Of a stretch of 11,713 nt of DNA, positions 1 to 8,746 are shown in pieces. Numbering within the stretch: position 1 is the first letter of the stretch; each line of letters begins with the position of its first letter. Origin of the DNA: Merdiplasma sp045118075 (lineage in GTDB: Bacteria; Bacillota; Clostridia; Lachnospirales; Lachnospiraceae). A program made the translations under genes and the position numbers. Location: positions 1-11,713 of the forward strand of contig JBGUOI010000267.1 in assembly GCA_045118075.1 (NCBI GenBank). The letters are read 5' to 3'. The notes below the pieces were generated by a model. It worked only from the letters and a program-made list of their open reading frames with translations. It was not told the DNA's origin and ran no database searches.

Positions 1-387
1 ATCCGGTCAAAAGGCGGAAAATGCAAAGTCTATGAAGCTCCTTTTAATGTACGGCTGGCAGGTGACGACAGTATCTATGTGGAGCCGGATCTGTCTGTGA
101 TCTGTGATCTTTCTAAGCTGGACGATAAAGGATGCCTTGGTGCTCCGGACTGGGTAATCGAGGTGCTCTCACCCTCAACGCAAAACCTTGATCTTGGAAA
201 GAAACTGGTCAAGTACAGGGAATGCGGTGTCCGCGAATATTGGATCATAGATCTGAGAAAGAAGATCGTGATCGTCCATCTTTTCGGATGGCCGCAGGAA
301 CCGGCAGCCATTTACGGGTTTGAGGATGAGATCCCCTGCGGGGTCATCTCCGGTCTTAAAATAACCTTAGATGAATTGTTGGCCTGA
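1..387 (+). CDS. Uma2 family (DUF820) nuclease-like protein, C-terminal part
   Basis: The frame is open from base 1, so the N-terminus lies outside the window; 128 residues are visible up to the TGA at 385-387. The visible part matches the Uma2/DUF820 fold, a PD-(D/E)XK nuclease-like family. It has a VYEAPFNVRL strand, then YVEPDLSVI with the family's PD aspartate at visible residue 30, then WVIEVLSPST with the glutamate at residue 54, then a K-rich helix and the GVREYWIIDL strand. The usual third catalytic lysine is not next to the glutamate; in this family it is thought to be displaced, and lysines in DLGKKLVKY are candidates. The biological role of Uma2 proteins is largely unknown. They are common in multiple copies in cyanobacteria and also occur in clostridia. 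A GTG at 79 could look like a start, but the family core begins upstream of it, so it is rejected. Confidence 0.85.
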   Translation: MRSKGGKCKVYEAPFNVRLAGDDSIYVEPDLSVICDLSKLDDKGCLGAPDWVIEVLSPSTQNLDLGKKLVKYRECGVREYWIIDLRKKIVIVHLFGWPQEPAAIYGFEDEIPCGVISGLKITLDELLA

Positions 388-423
388 AAGGTTTTTCCTC
401 TTAGAAAAATCTTCATATTTTTT
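388..423 (+). terminator. Probable weak intrinsic terminator after the Uma2 gene
   Basis: Directly after the stop codon, AAGGTTTTTC (388-397) can pair with GAAAAATCTT (404-413) with one G-U pair and a 6-base loop. A run of six T follows at 418-423. The stem is A/T-rich, so it is weaker than the one at 1686, but its position at the gene end supports terminator function. Confidence 0.45.
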
Positions 424-436
424 CGAATGCCTGCTC

Positions 437-465
437 TTTTCTTACTACGTCTGCAATGCTAAAAT
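437..465 (+). promoter_or_regulatory. Candidate promoter with extended -10 for the YARHG gene
   Basis: TGCTAAAAT at 457-465 reads as an extended -10 (TG-N-TAAAAT, one mismatch to TATAAT). With a 17-base spacer the -35 would be TTTTCT at 437-442, a poor match to TTGACA, which an extended -10 can tolerate. The start codon follows about 40 bases downstream. The upstream gene appears to end at a terminator, so a promoter is expected in this gap. Confidence 0.4.
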
Positions 466-489
466 AGTTACATCATTTATGGATCGGAG

Positions 490-497
490 AGGAGGTG
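490..497 (+). promoter_or_regulatory. Strong ribosome binding site for the YARHG gene
   Basis: AGGAGGTG lies 6 bases before the ATG at 504 and nearly matches the full anti-Shine-Dalgarno complement. It fixes the start codon and suggests efficient translation. Confidence 0.8.
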
Positions 498-503
498 TAA
501 GCT

Positions 504-1658
504 ATGGGATGTCCTGACGGGAAAAAATATCTGCCGGCGTTTTGCGGGCGGTTTTTCGGGCGTCGGAGTATTCTTTTGTTTGCACTGACGGCCTCTCTTT
601 TTTTGACCGGTCTGTTTTCAGGGCAGGCGGCGGCCGATAACGCATACGGTTATATCCTGCAGGACAGTGCGATCTGCTATCTTAGCGAGGAGAATATCGC
701 CGATATGTCGCCAAAGGTACTTTGCTTTGCAAGATATGAGATCTATGCGCGTTACGGGGCTACGTTTTTCTCGGACGAGATACAGGCGTATTTTGATGAG
801 CAGTACTGGTATTCTCCGGTCTACGAGCCCGGTACTTTCCTCGATGATATGCTCAACGGCTACGAGAAGGCCAACGTTCAGCTTCTGATGAACCGGGAGC
901 AGGCGCTCGGAGCTTACGAACCGGACGGGAGTTACGCTTACGCAGACATCTACGAGTACATTGCATCGAAGCAGTCTGACTACAGTGAGTATGATGTGGA
1001 TCCGGACAGTTATATCTTTTATGACAGCGATGAGCGCTATCTTTCTCTGGACGAGGCGAAGATGCTCTCACTGCAGGAACTTTGTTATGCCCGCAATGAG
1101 ATCTATGCCAGGCACGGAAGACTCTTTTATTCCTATGAGCTGCAGAATTACTTCGACCAGAAAAACTGGTATTACGGTTTTATCCCGCCTGACCAGTTTT
1201 CGGAAGAAGTACTCAATGACATAGAGTACAGCAACGCAGCGCTTCTCGAAGCGGAAGAGTATTCCCGTTCTGATGGCGGCTACGTCCTCGACCAGGCCGG
1301 GTACAGCTTCAATGGAATCGGTTCTTACCGTGCCCAGTCGCAGGAGAACAAGTCTGCTGTTTCCGATGACGAATATATCTTCCGCGACAGCAATACCCGC
1401 TACCTTTCCACTGAGGAGATCTCCTCTCTGTCATTGCAGATGCTTTGCTATGCCCGCAATGAGATGTACGCCAGGAGGGGCTATATCTTTCGCTCCCAGG
1501 AGTTGCGAGATTATTTCGGATCCAAATCCTGGTATTACGGCACCATCCCGGCGGCTTCGTTTTCCGGGAGTGTGTTCAACGAGTGGGAGAGCGCGAATAT
1601 CGAACTGCTCAAAATGCAGGAATACAGTCTCAATCCGAACGGATACCAGCTGTACTGA
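504..1658 (+). CDS. Secreted protein with three YARHG domains
   Basis: This 384-residue protein starts with a long basic n-region, a hydrophobic stretch at about residues 22-40 and an AAA|D signal peptidase I-type site near residue 44, so it is probably exported. No lipobox or LPXTG anchor is visible. The mature part consists of three diverged copies of the YARHG domain (PF13308 type). The signature appears as YARYG at 81-85, YARHG at 201-205 and YARRG at 322-326, a period of 120-121 residues. In each copy it is preceded by an LC(Y/F)AR(N/Y)E(I/M) helix and followed by a YF....WY motif and an N..LL helix. Tyr/Ser/Asp-rich linkers separate the copies, and the third copy ends at the C-terminus. 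YARHG domains occur in extracellular bacterial proteins, but their biochemical role is unknown; I assign no function beyond an envelope or secreted role. The gene appears monocistronic, with its own promoter candidate and a strong terminator after it. Confidence 0.88.
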   Translation: MGCPDGKKYLPAFCGRFFGRRSILLFALTASLFLTGLFSGQAAADNAYGYILQDSAICYLSEENIADMSPKVLCFARYEIYARYGATFFSDEIQAYFDEQYWYSPVYEPGTFLDDMLNGYEKANVQLLMNREQALGAYEPDGSYAYADIYEYIASKQSDYSEYDVDPDSYIFYDSDERYLSLDEAKMLSLQELCYARNEIYARHGRLFYSYELQNYFDQKNWYYGFIPPDQFSEEVLNDIEYSNAALLEAEEYSRSDGGYVLDQAGYSFNGIGSYRAQSQENKSAVSDDEYIFRDSNTRYLSTEEISSLSLQMLCYARNEMYARRGYIFRSQELRDYFGSKSWYYGTIPAASFSGSVFNEWESANIELLKMQEYSLNPNGYQLY

Positions 1659-1685
1659 GTGCAGCGAAAAAAGAAAAGAAATCAC

Positions 1686-1717
1686 AGCCGGCGCGCCGCA
1701 TACGTGCCGGCTTTTTT
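1686..1717 (+). terminator. Strong intrinsic terminator between the YARHG gene and addB
   Basis: AGCCGGC (1686-1692) pairs with GCCGGCT (1706-1712). The stem can extend inward by one G-U and two G-C pairs to 10 bp with a 7-base loop, and the T-run covers 1712-1717. This is a textbook Rho-independent terminator 27 bases after the YARHG stop codon. It ends only 14 bases before the addB ATG, so it also stands in the addB leader. Confidence 0.85.
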
Positions 1718-1718
1718 A

Positions 1719-1725
1719 AAAGGGG
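1719..1725 (+). promoter_or_regulatory. Ribosome binding site for addB, abutting the terminator
   Basis: AAAGGGG sits 6 bases upstream of the ATG at 1732, directly after the T-run of the terminator at 1686-1717. It is a modest match to the consensus. It supports the start at 1732, which also places the Walker A motif at the very N-terminus, as expected for AddB. Confidence 0.6.
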
Positions 1726-1731
1726 TTTTTT

Positions 1732-4700
1732 ATGGGTCTTCAATTGATTCTCGGCGGCTCGGGCTCGGGAAAGAGTACATACGCCAGAGCTTTTATCACA
1801 AAGCAGTCGCGGATGCATCCGGACAGGAATTACATCTTCCTGGTTCCGGAACAGTTTACGATGCGAACCCAGCTTGATCTTGTCATGGAGCAGGAGAACA
1901 AGGGCATCCTGAATATCGATGTGCTCAGCTTTAACAGGCTGGCCTATAGGATCATGGAGGAGGCAGGGCAGGAGAATGCGCGGATCCTTACAGAGACGGG
2001 CAAGTCGCTGATCCTTCGTCGGATCGCGATCGACCGGAAGGATGAACTTGGGATTCTCGGGAGGAAACTGGACAGGAGCGGCTACGTGGCAGAGGTAAAA
2101 AGCGCGCTCTCGGAGTTTGCCCAGTACCGAATCGATGCTGACCGCCTGGAGGAGATGATCAGCCTGACGAAATCCAGGCCTGCGCTGCAGGTCAAGCTGA
2201 TGGACCTGAAGATCCTGCAGGAGGCTTTCGGGGAATACCTGTCGCAGAATCTGCTCACCGGGGAGGGACTGCTTGAAAAGCTTGCGCTCTATGCGCCGGG
2301 CAGTGACCTGCTGAAAAATTCCACGTTGGTGCTGGATGGATTTACCGGCTTTACTCCCATCCAGATGAACGTGCTTCGCGTTCTGATGAAGGTCTGCCCG
2401 GATGTAGTCATTACCGTGACGATCGATGCATCGGAAGATCCCCTTCGCCCGGCGGGCGAACATGAACTTTTCGCGCTCAGCAAAAAGACGGTCAGCGGCC
2501 TATACAGGACAGCGGCCGATGAGGGTGTTAAGATCATCGATCCGGTGATCATGGACAGTGAGGGAAGACGTTTTAAGCCGGGAAGCGAGCTGGCTCACCT
2601 GGAGAAGAACCTTTTCCGGCCGGCAGCCGCTTCTTTTGACACAGCCGGTGCAGACAAACCGTCACAGATCGTCCTTCACAGGGCGGCTTCTCCTGCCAGG
2701 GAAGCTATGCGCGCCGCGGTGCTTGTTCGTGAGCTGGTTGATGAAGAAAAGTATGATTATGAAGATATCGCGCTGATCGTGGGCGACATGCCGTCCTACC
2801 AGAACCAGATCCGGCGCTTTTTTGCGATGTACCATATTCCGGTGTTCATTGACCGGAAACTGGACCTGATGTTCAATCCGTGCCTGGAGTTCGTCCGCGG
2901 GGCGATGGAGATGGTATCGGGTCATTTTTCTTACGAGAGCACGTTCCGCTTTCTGCGCACCGGTTTTACCGGGATCGAAGATGAACGGATCGACCTGGCA
3001 GAGAACTATGTACTCGCGGCGGGAATCAGTTCAAAGGCGGCATGGACGCGGGAGTGGACTTCTTTCCCGGACAGCATGGATGCTCAGAGCGCCATCAGTC
3101 TTGAGCAGACCAGGAGCATGATCATGGAGAAACTGGATCCGTTCCTGGAACTGTTTATGGCACCGCGCGCAAAAGTGGCTGATTATGCAAAAGCGCTGGA
3201 AAACCTTCTGGAATCGTTTGGGGTGAAGGAACAGCTGGAAACGGAAGCTGAGCGGCTTAAGACGGAAGGCTATCCGGACCGGGCGCAGGAATATCTGCAG
3301 ATCTATGAGACAGTCATGAAGCTGCTCTCGGAAGCGGCACTGCTTCTGGGCGAAGAGATCGTAAAGCAGAGCGAGTTCATACAGATCATGGATGCCGGAT
3401 TTACCGAGGCGAGAGTGGGCATTATTCCGCCCAGCCGCAGCCGGGTGCAGGTGGGAGACCTTCTAAGAAGCCGCCTGGAGCATGTGAAGGTGCTGATCTT
3501 TCTTGGCATGAACGATGGATGGGTGCCGATGGCCGATTCGGGCGGAGGGATCATGTCGGAGCTTGACCGGCTCTATCTGACCGATGCCGGGATCGAGCTG
3601 GCGCCGGGTGAGAGAGAAAACAGCTATATCCAGCGATTTTATCTTTATCTGTGCCTGACAAAGCCCTCGCGCGCTCTTCACATCTTCCGGAGTACGAACA
3701 CGGGAGACGGGAAAGTGCTCAGGCCTTCCTATATGGTCGAGGTGCTCAGGGAGATGTTCCCTGATGCCCCTGACCTGACAGAACCCGAGCCCGGAACAGA
3801 TCTTAAGGAGATCGCATCGGCGCGGACAGCGGAAGGATATCTTGCCGGAATTATGCAGAACGCTGAACGGCGCGATGCCGCCCTTGAGCTGCTTGCGCTC
3901 TTAAGGGAACACGGTTATGAACGTGAGGCTGATGCCCTGGTGAACGCCGCCTGCAAAAGAGCCGGCCGCGGCGCGATCAGTGCAGACCTTGCGAAGGCCC
4001 TGTACGGTGAGCAGCTGGAAGGAAGTGTAACGAGGCTCGAGTCCTACGCAGAATGCGCGGGTCGGCATTTTCTTGATTACGGCCTGCGGCTTCGCGAGCG
4101 CGAGGTGAGAGAGGTGACGGCGGCGGATATGGGAAGCGTTTTTCACCAGGCGCTGCAGCTGTTTTCCGCGCGGCTTGGGGAGAGCGGGATACCCTGGCGG
4201 GAGACGGACCGCCAAAAACAGGAGGAGATCCTGGATACCTGTGTGGACCAGGCCATTGACCAGTGCCGCCGGGGAATCTTTCGCGAAAGCGCAAGAAATG
4301 AACAGCTTTCCGACCGCATACGCCGCATAGCCAGGCGGACCGTATGGGCGCTGGTCGAACAGGTAAAGGCGGGTGAATTTGAACCTGCACTGTTTGAACG
4401 GCGGTTTAAAGTCGGATTGGAGCGGGGAGAGGTAAAAGTGTCCCTGAACGGACGGATCGACCGCGTCGACATCTGGGAAAACGAAGGAAAGCGTTATGTA
4501 AAGGTGGTCGATTACAAGTCCGGTTCGACGGGCCTTGACCTTAGTGAACTCTTTTTCGGCCTCAAGCTCCAGCTGGCGGTCTATATGGACGCTGCCGTGC
4601 AGATGGAAAAGAAACGTTCCCCCGGGAAGGAAGTACTGCCGGGGGCCATGTTCTATGCTTATATACAGGATCCGGTCGTGGATGTCAAAAGCGATGTGAC

Positions 4701-5139
4701 GGAGTCCGAGATCGGCGAAAGGCTTCTTCGGGAGCTTCGTCCTGACGGGCTGTTTGTTGAAAGCGAAACGGTGATCAATGCACTTGACAGGATGATGAGC
4801 GGAAACTCACTTGTCATCCCGGCCGGACGGAAAACGGACGGAAGCCTTAGCGCTGCGTCAAAGAGCGCCGCACCTGAAGCGATGGACCGCCTGCTTAAGT
4901 ATGTCAGAGGGCAGATTCTTGATCTGGCAGACGGAATATTGGACGGAAATGTGGATAAGAAGCCTTGCCGCAGCGGAACAAGGGCTGCCTGCGAGTACTG
5001 TCCTTTTGCCGGGTACTGCGGATTTGACCCGAAGCTTCCGGGCACCGCGATGCGGCAGCTGCCGTCTTTATCAAAGCAGGAATTCTGGACAGGAATCTTT
5101 AGCGAAACGGAGGTGAAGAAAGATGACAGCCTGGACTGA
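1732..5139 (+). CDS. addB: AddAB helicase-nuclease, subunit AddB
   Basis: AddB is the second subunit of the cytoplasmic AddAB complex, which unwinds and resects DNA double-strand ends and prepares a 3' tail for RecA. At 1135 residues it is close to the usual clostridial/Bacillus length. The N-terminus carries Walker A GGSGSGKST (about residues 8-16), followed by the family strand FLVPEQFTMRTQ and the VLSFNRLAYR helix; in the family this N-terminal part is helicase-like but not an active motor. The C-terminal RecB-type nuclease domain shows GRIDRVD (907-913) and VVDYKS with Asp927 and Lys929 as catalytic candidates. Four cysteines fit the AddB iron-sulfur cluster: Cys775 in YAECAGRHF, then Cys1087, Cys1090 and Cys1096 spaced C-X2-C-X5-C. 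All key residues are present, so the subunit should be functional. The gene overlaps addA by 17 bases, indicating translational coupling. The 5' side is unusual: a strong terminator lies just upstream and no promoter is obvious. Confidence 0.96.
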   Translation: MGLQLILGGSGSGKSTYARAFITKQSRMHPDRNYIFLVPEQFTMRTQLDLVMEQENKGILNIDVLSFNRLAYRIMEEAGQENARILTETGKSLILRRIAIDRKDELGILGRKLDRSGYVAEVKSALSEFAQYRIDADRLEEMISLTKSRPALQVKLMDLKILQEAFGEYLSQNLLTGEGLLEKLALYAPGSDLLKNSTLVLDGFTGFTPIQMNVLRVLMKVCPDVVITVTIDASEDPLRPAGEHELFALSKKTVSGLYRTAADEGVKIIDPVIMDSEGRRFKPGSELAHLEKNLFRPAAASFDTAGADKPSQIVLHRAASPAREAMRAAVLVRELVDEEKYDYEDIALIVGDMPSYQNQIRRFFAMYHIPVFIDRKLDLMFNPCLEFVRGAMEMVSGHFSYESTFRFLRTGFTGIEDERIDLAENYVLAAGISSKAAWTREWTSFPDSMDAQSAISLEQTRSMIMEKLDPFLELFMAPRAKVADYAKALENLLESFGVKEQLETEAERLKTEGYPDRAQEYLQIYETVMKLLSEAALLLGEEIVKQSEFIQIMDAGFTEARVGIIPPSRSRVQVGDLLRSRLEHVKVLIFLGMNDGWVPMADSGGGIMSELDRLYLTDAGIELAPGERENSYIQRFYLYLCLTKPSRALHIFRSTNTGDGKVLRPSYMVEVLREMFPDAPDLTEPEPGTDLKEIASARTAEGYLAGIMQNAERRDAALELLALLREHGYEREADALVNAACKRAGRGAISADLAKALYGEQLEGSVTRLESYAECAGRHFLDYGLRLREREVREVTAADMGSVFHQALQLFSARLGESGIPWRETDRQKQEEILDTCVDQAIDQCRRGIFRESARNEQLSDRIRRIARRTVWALVEQVKAGEFEPALFERRFKVGLERGEVKVSLNGRIDRVDIWENEGKRYVKVVDYKSGSTGLDLSELFFGLKLQLAVYMDAAVQMEKKRSPGKEVLPGAMFYAYIQDPVVDVKSDVTESEIGERLLRELRPDGLFVESETVINALDRMMSGNSLVIPAGRKTDGSLSAASKSAAPEAMDRLLKYVRGQILDLADGILDGNVDKKPCRSGTRAACEYCPFAGYCGFDPKLPGTAMRQLPSLSKQEFWTGIFSETEVKKDDSLD
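5109..5115 (+). promoter_or_regulatory. Ribosome binding site for addA inside the addB end
   Basis: GGAGGTG lies 7 bases before the addA ATG at 5123, within the last codons of addB. This decides the addA start and fits coupled, balanced translation of the two subunits. Confidence 0.75.
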
Positions 5140-8100
5140 ACAGCAAAATCAGGTGATCGAAACCAGGAACTGTGATCTTCTCGTCTCCGCGGCAGCAGGA
5201 TCCGGAAAGACCGCCGTCCTGGTGGAAAGGATCGTTCGCATGGTCACGGATCCGAAAGAGGCGGTCGATATCGACCGCCTGCTGGTGGTCACCTTTACCA
5301 GGGCGGCCGCCGGTGAGATGAAAGAGAGAATCAGAAGCGCGCTGGAGAAGGCGCTTAAAGAAGATCCGGAAAACAGCCGCCTGCAGCGGCAGGAAGCGCT
5401 GGCAGCGCATGCGAAGATCACGACCATCGACAGTTTCTGTATGGATGTAGTGAGAAACCATTTCCACGAGATCGACCTGGACCCCGCATTCCGCGTGGCC
5501 GATGAAGGTGAGATTCGCCTGATCCGACAGGATGTGCTCGATGAGGTAATGGAACAGGCCTATCAGGAAGCCGATCCGGACGTGATTCGTTTTACCCGGA
5601 TATTTGCCGAGGGAAAAACGGATGCGGGAATAACCGATATGATCGAGCGTTTCTATAATTTCTCGATCGCCCATCCTTATCCGGCGAGCTGGCGCAGAGA
5701 CTGCCTGAAAGACGGGATCTTCGCGGATGAAGAGGAACTGTGGGAGAGTTCCCGGATGAAGCAGCTTTTGGATGATGCGCAGATGGTCGTATCTGACATG
5801 AGGGAGAGGGCAGAAAAAGCACTGGCTGTCTGCGGCGAAGAGGATGGCCCCGCAAACTATGTGCCTGTCTTTACGAGTGATCTGATTCTTCTTGATACGC
5901 TTTTGGCCTGCCGTACCTACAAGGATTACGCTGCCGCTCTCAAAGGAGGGCCCGCATGGAGACGGGCACCGGGAGGAAAGAAGAAAGAGAACGTTAATGA
6001 AGATAAACTGGCCAGAGTGAAGGCGGTTCGCGAACTGGTCAAAAAGAGCATCAACTCCTTATATGAAGATTATTTCGCCTGGGAACCGTCCGAGGCGCTT
6101 GAAGTGTGCCGCAAAAGCGAGGATATGATCAAAGCGCTGACCAGGCTCACCGACAGGTTTGAAGAAGCCTTCAGCCGTGAGAAACGAAGCCGCGGGATCG
6201 TGGATTTTTCCGACATTGAACATTTTGCTCTTCAGATCCTTGTCAGGAGCGAAGAAGAGCCTGAACCGACCGAAACGGCAGAAGAATACCGCCGCCTGTT
6301 CAGGGAAGTAATGGTCGATGAATACCAGGACAGCAACTTCGTGCAGGAGATGATCTTAAAAGCTGTCTCAAAGGACGGCGCTGAGGGGCGTGACCGCTTT
6401 ATGGTCGGCGATGTCAAGCAGAGCATCTACCGTTTCCGCCAGGCCAGGCCGCAGCTTTTTATGGATAAGTATGCGCGGTTTACGAAAGATGAAGGATCGG
6501 AGCGGGTCATCGACCTGACCAGGAATTTCAGGAGCCGCCGCGGGGTGCTTGACCTGGTGAACGCCGTGTTTGAAAAGATCATGTTCAAAGACGCGGGCGG
6601 CGTGGATTACGACGAGAATGCAGCGCTGCGCTGCGGGGCATCCTATCCGGAAACGGAAGGGGAAGAGCGGTATGAACCGGAACTGATCCTGATCGAGACA
6701 AAGGATGAAAACGGAGAGAGCCTCATTCCTGAGGGGATGTCTGCTGCCGAGACGGAAGCGCTGGCCGCAGCGGAGCAGATCGAAAAGATCGCGGGCCGTC
6801 TCCCCGTGTGGGATAAAGAACTGGGGAAATACCGCCCGGCATCATATGCGGATATCGTAATACTGATGCGTTCTGTTTCTGGCAGGGGAGATGTGTTCGT
6901 CAGAACCCTGACTGACCGGGGCATTCCCGCCAGGGTAGAGACCGGTACCGGGTATTTCTCGGCGCCCGAGGTTCGCGCGGCGCTCTCCATGCTGAGCGTG
7001 CTCGACAACCCTCATCAGGACTTTCCCCTTTACTGTGTGCTCATCTCCGCAATGGGCGGTTTCACGGATGAGGAACTGGCAGTTTTCAGAGCTTCCTGCC
7101 AGGAAGGTGACCTTTACACCGCCATCGTCAATGCCGAAGTTCCGGACTTTCTCAGGAAAAAAATGGATTCTTTCCTGGACATGATCAGGGAGCTTCGCCG
7201 CACGGTGCCCTTTACGCCCATTCACGAGCTGATCCGTAAGATCCTAGACCGCACCGGTTACCTTAACTGTGCGGGGGCGATGAGCGCAGGCCCGGCCAGG
7301 CTGGCAAATCTTGAGATGCTCGCCCTGCTGGCTGAGACGTATGAACAGAGCAGCTACCGGGGACTTTTCAATTTTGTCCGGTATATTGAAAAACTGCAGC
7401 GGTATGAGGTGGATTACGCCGAGGCGGGGACCCTTGAATCCGGTGAGGATACCGTGAGAATCATGAGCATCCACAAAAGCAAAGGCCTGGAATTTCCGGT
7501 CGTGATCGTCCCCGGCCTCGGACGCCGGTTCAACCGCCAGGACAGCCAGAGCCGGTTTGTCCTTCATCCGGACCTGGGAGCGGCCTGTGACCTGATCGAC
7601 CCCGAGAAGCGGATCCGCGTACGTTCGCTGGTGCGCTCATTTATCTCGCAGCGTATCCGTCTGGAGGATATGGGAGAAGAACTGAGAGTATTATACGTAG
7701 CGATGACCCGTGCAAAGGAGAAGCTGATCCTGTGCGGACAGATCACTTCTCTCAAAGAGAACCGGGAAAAGTATGAGACGCTGCTTCCCGATGATGCTGA
7801 GCGTTTCAGCCGGATCGACCTGATGCTGACCGGATCTTTTCTTGACCTGATTCTACCGGTGATCCTTCGGCGTATTGAAGAGGGAAAAGATCCGCTGGTC
7901 CGTATCCGGCAGGTAAGTCCCTCATCCGCCGCGGAAGGAACGGATGCAAAGATGGAGCTGACTCCTGAAGATTTTTCAACTGTTCCCGGACAGGTCTACG
8001 ATGAGGAAATAAGAGAATACCTTGGCCGGATCGACATGGAGCCCGGAAAAGAGGAGGAACTGTTCATTCCGCTCAAAGTCTCGGTCTCCGACCTTAAACA

Positions 8101-8731
8101 TGCTGACATGGACGCTCAGATGGAAGATGAACAGTTTCTGGAGCTGTATAAAGAAGCGCTGGACGATCCGTCGCTCATGGTCGGCATTCCCAGACCGGCC
8201 AAAGAGGGGGCACCGGGCGGCGCAGCTCTGGGAACACTTTATCACCGTGTGATGGAATTGTATGATTTCACCTCAAACGAGCCGGTGGAAAGACAGTTGG
8301 AAACCATGGTGAATTGTGGTAAAATCCATGAGGATGAAATCGGGAATATCTCCCCTGCGCGGATCGCCGGTTTTCTTGGCACGGATCTTGCGCGGCAGAT
8401 GAGCGCGGCGGCGCGCCGCAGACAGCTGCACAGGGAGACTCCCTTTGTGATCGCCGTCGGTGCCGATGAGGTCGATCCATCCTGGCCGTCGGACCGGTCC
8501 GTGCTGGTACAGGGAATCATCGACGCCTGGTATGAACAGGACGATCATTTCATCCTGCTTGATTACAAAACAGACAAGATCCCGCTTGGGGATGAACAAT
8601 ACCTTGCCAGGTTCTACCGTGTGCAGATGGCGCTTTATAAAAAAGCCCTGGAAAGACTGACCGGAAAGAAAGCTTCCGCCTGCCTGCTGTATTCTTTCGC
8701 GATCGAAAAAGTGATCGAAGCTGACCTGTAA
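5123..8731 (+). CDS. addA: AddAB helicase-nuclease, subunit AddA
   Basis: AddA is the motor and nuclease subunit of AddAB: an ATP-dependent 3'-5' UvrD-type superfamily 1 helicase joined to a RecB-family nuclease. The 1202 residues are near the usual family size. Visible motifs in order are the Q-like N-terminus TEQQNQVI, Walker A AAAGSGKT (23-30), TFTRAAAGEMKERI (motif Ia), Walker B DEYQDS (399-404), VGDVKQSIYRFRQARP (motif III region), IHKSKGLEFPVV with His784 to Gly788 (motif V) and YVAMTRAKE (858-866, motif VI arginine at 863). The C-terminal nuclease contains GTLYHRVME with His1041, GIIDAW with Asp1134 and LLDYKTDK with Asp1147 and Lys1149. No motif is damaged. The start at 5123 has a strong ribosome binding site and overlaps the end of addB; the stop lies 19 bases before the next ATG. 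Together with addB it forms an operon for recombinational repair; sequence recognition of Chi cannot be judged here. Confidence 0.97.
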   Translation: MTAWTEQQNQVIETRNCDLLVSAAAGSGKTAVLVERIVRMVTDPKEAVDIDRLLVVTFTRAAAGEMKERIRSALEKALKEDPENSRLQRQEALAAHAKITTIDSFCMDVVRNHFHEIDLDPAFRVADEGEIRLIRQDVLDEVMEQAYQEADPDVIRFTRIFAEGKTDAGITDMIERFYNFSIAHPYPASWRRDCLKDGIFADEEELWESSRMKQLLDDAQMVVSDMRERAEKALAVCGEEDGPANYVPVFTSDLILLDTLLACRTYKDYAAALKGGPAWRRAPGGKKKENVNEDKLARVKAVRELVKKSINSLYEDYFAWEPSEALEVCRKSEDMIKALTRLTDRFEEAFSREKRSRGIVDFSDIEHFALQILVRSEEEPEPTETAEEYRRLFREVMVDEYQDSNFVQEMILKAVSKDGAEGRDRFMVGDVKQSIYRFRQARPQLFMDKYARFTKDEGSERVIDLTRNFRSRRGVLDLVNAVFEKIMFKDAGGVDYDENAALRCGASYPETEGEERYEPELILIETKDENGESLIPEGMSAAETEALAAAEQIEKIAGRLPVWDKELGKYRPASYADIVILMRSVSGRGDVFVRTLTDRGIPARVETGTGYFSAPEVRAALSMLSVLDNPHQDFPLYCVLISAMGGFTDEELAVFRASCQEGDLYTAIVNAEVPDFLRKKMDSFLDMIRELRRTVPFTPIHELIRKILDRTGYLNCAGAMSAGPARLANLEMLALLAETYEQSSYRGLFNFVRYIEKLQRYEVDYAEAGTLESGEDTVRIMSIHKSKGLEFPVVIVPGLGRRFNRQDSQSRFVLHPDLGAACDLIDPEKRIRVRSLVRSFISQRIRLEDMGEELRVLYVAMTRAKEKLILCGQITSLKENREKYETLLPDDAERFSRIDLMLTGSFLDLILPVILRRIEEGKDPLVRIRQVSPSSAAEGTDAKMELTPEDFSTVPGQVYDEEIREYLGRIDMEPGKEEELFIPLKVSVSDLKHADMDAQMEDEQFLELYKEALDDPSLMVGIPRPAKEGAPGGAALGTLYHRVMELYDFTSNEPVERQLETMVNCGKIHEDEIGNISPARIAGFLGTDLARQMSAAARRRQLHRETPFVIAVGADEVDPSWPSDRSVLVQGIIDAWYEQDDHFILLDYKTDKIPLGDEQYLARFYRVQMALYKKALERLTGKKASACLLYSFAIEKVIEADL

Positions 8732-8745
8732 GGAGACCTGTAGGA
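8723..8745 (+). repeat. Short imperfect tandem duplication spanning the addA stop codon
   Basis: GACCTGTAAGGA (8723-8734) is followed directly by GACCTGTAGGA (8735-8745), identical except for one missing A. The unit holds a stop codon and an AGGA core, so the duplication gives two tandem ribosome-binding-like motifs between addA and the next gene. Only the second is at a workable distance from the ATG at 8751. Confidence 0.6.
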
Positions 8746-8746
8746 G
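8742..8746 (+). promoter_or_regulatory. Ribosome binding site for the YfhO-type gene
   Basis: AGGAG ends 4 bases before the ATG at 8751, a short but usable spacing. A second AAGGAG at 8730-8735 is too far away to serve the same start well. Confidence 0.55.

Noticed and set aside
79..387. GTG at 79 as the start of a short complete gene
   Set aside because: The frame is open back to base 1 and the residues before 79 (VYEAPFNVRL) belong to the conserved Uma2 core, so the gene simply begins outside the window.
1630..2463. 277-codon open frame on the minus strand
   Set aside because: It lies antisense to the well-supported addB N-terminus and the end of the YARHG gene, and its translation has the low-complexity His/Arg/Gln-rich look of a shadow frame.
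5099..5674. 191-codon open frame on the minus strand
   Set aside because: It is antisense to the addA N-terminus with its Walker A motif; the + strand reading is clearly the gene.
1732..8731. Possible Chi-like AGCGG enrichment within addAB
   Set aside because: Several copies are visible, but the recognised sequence in this organism is unknown and a count against base composition cannot be done reliably by eye.
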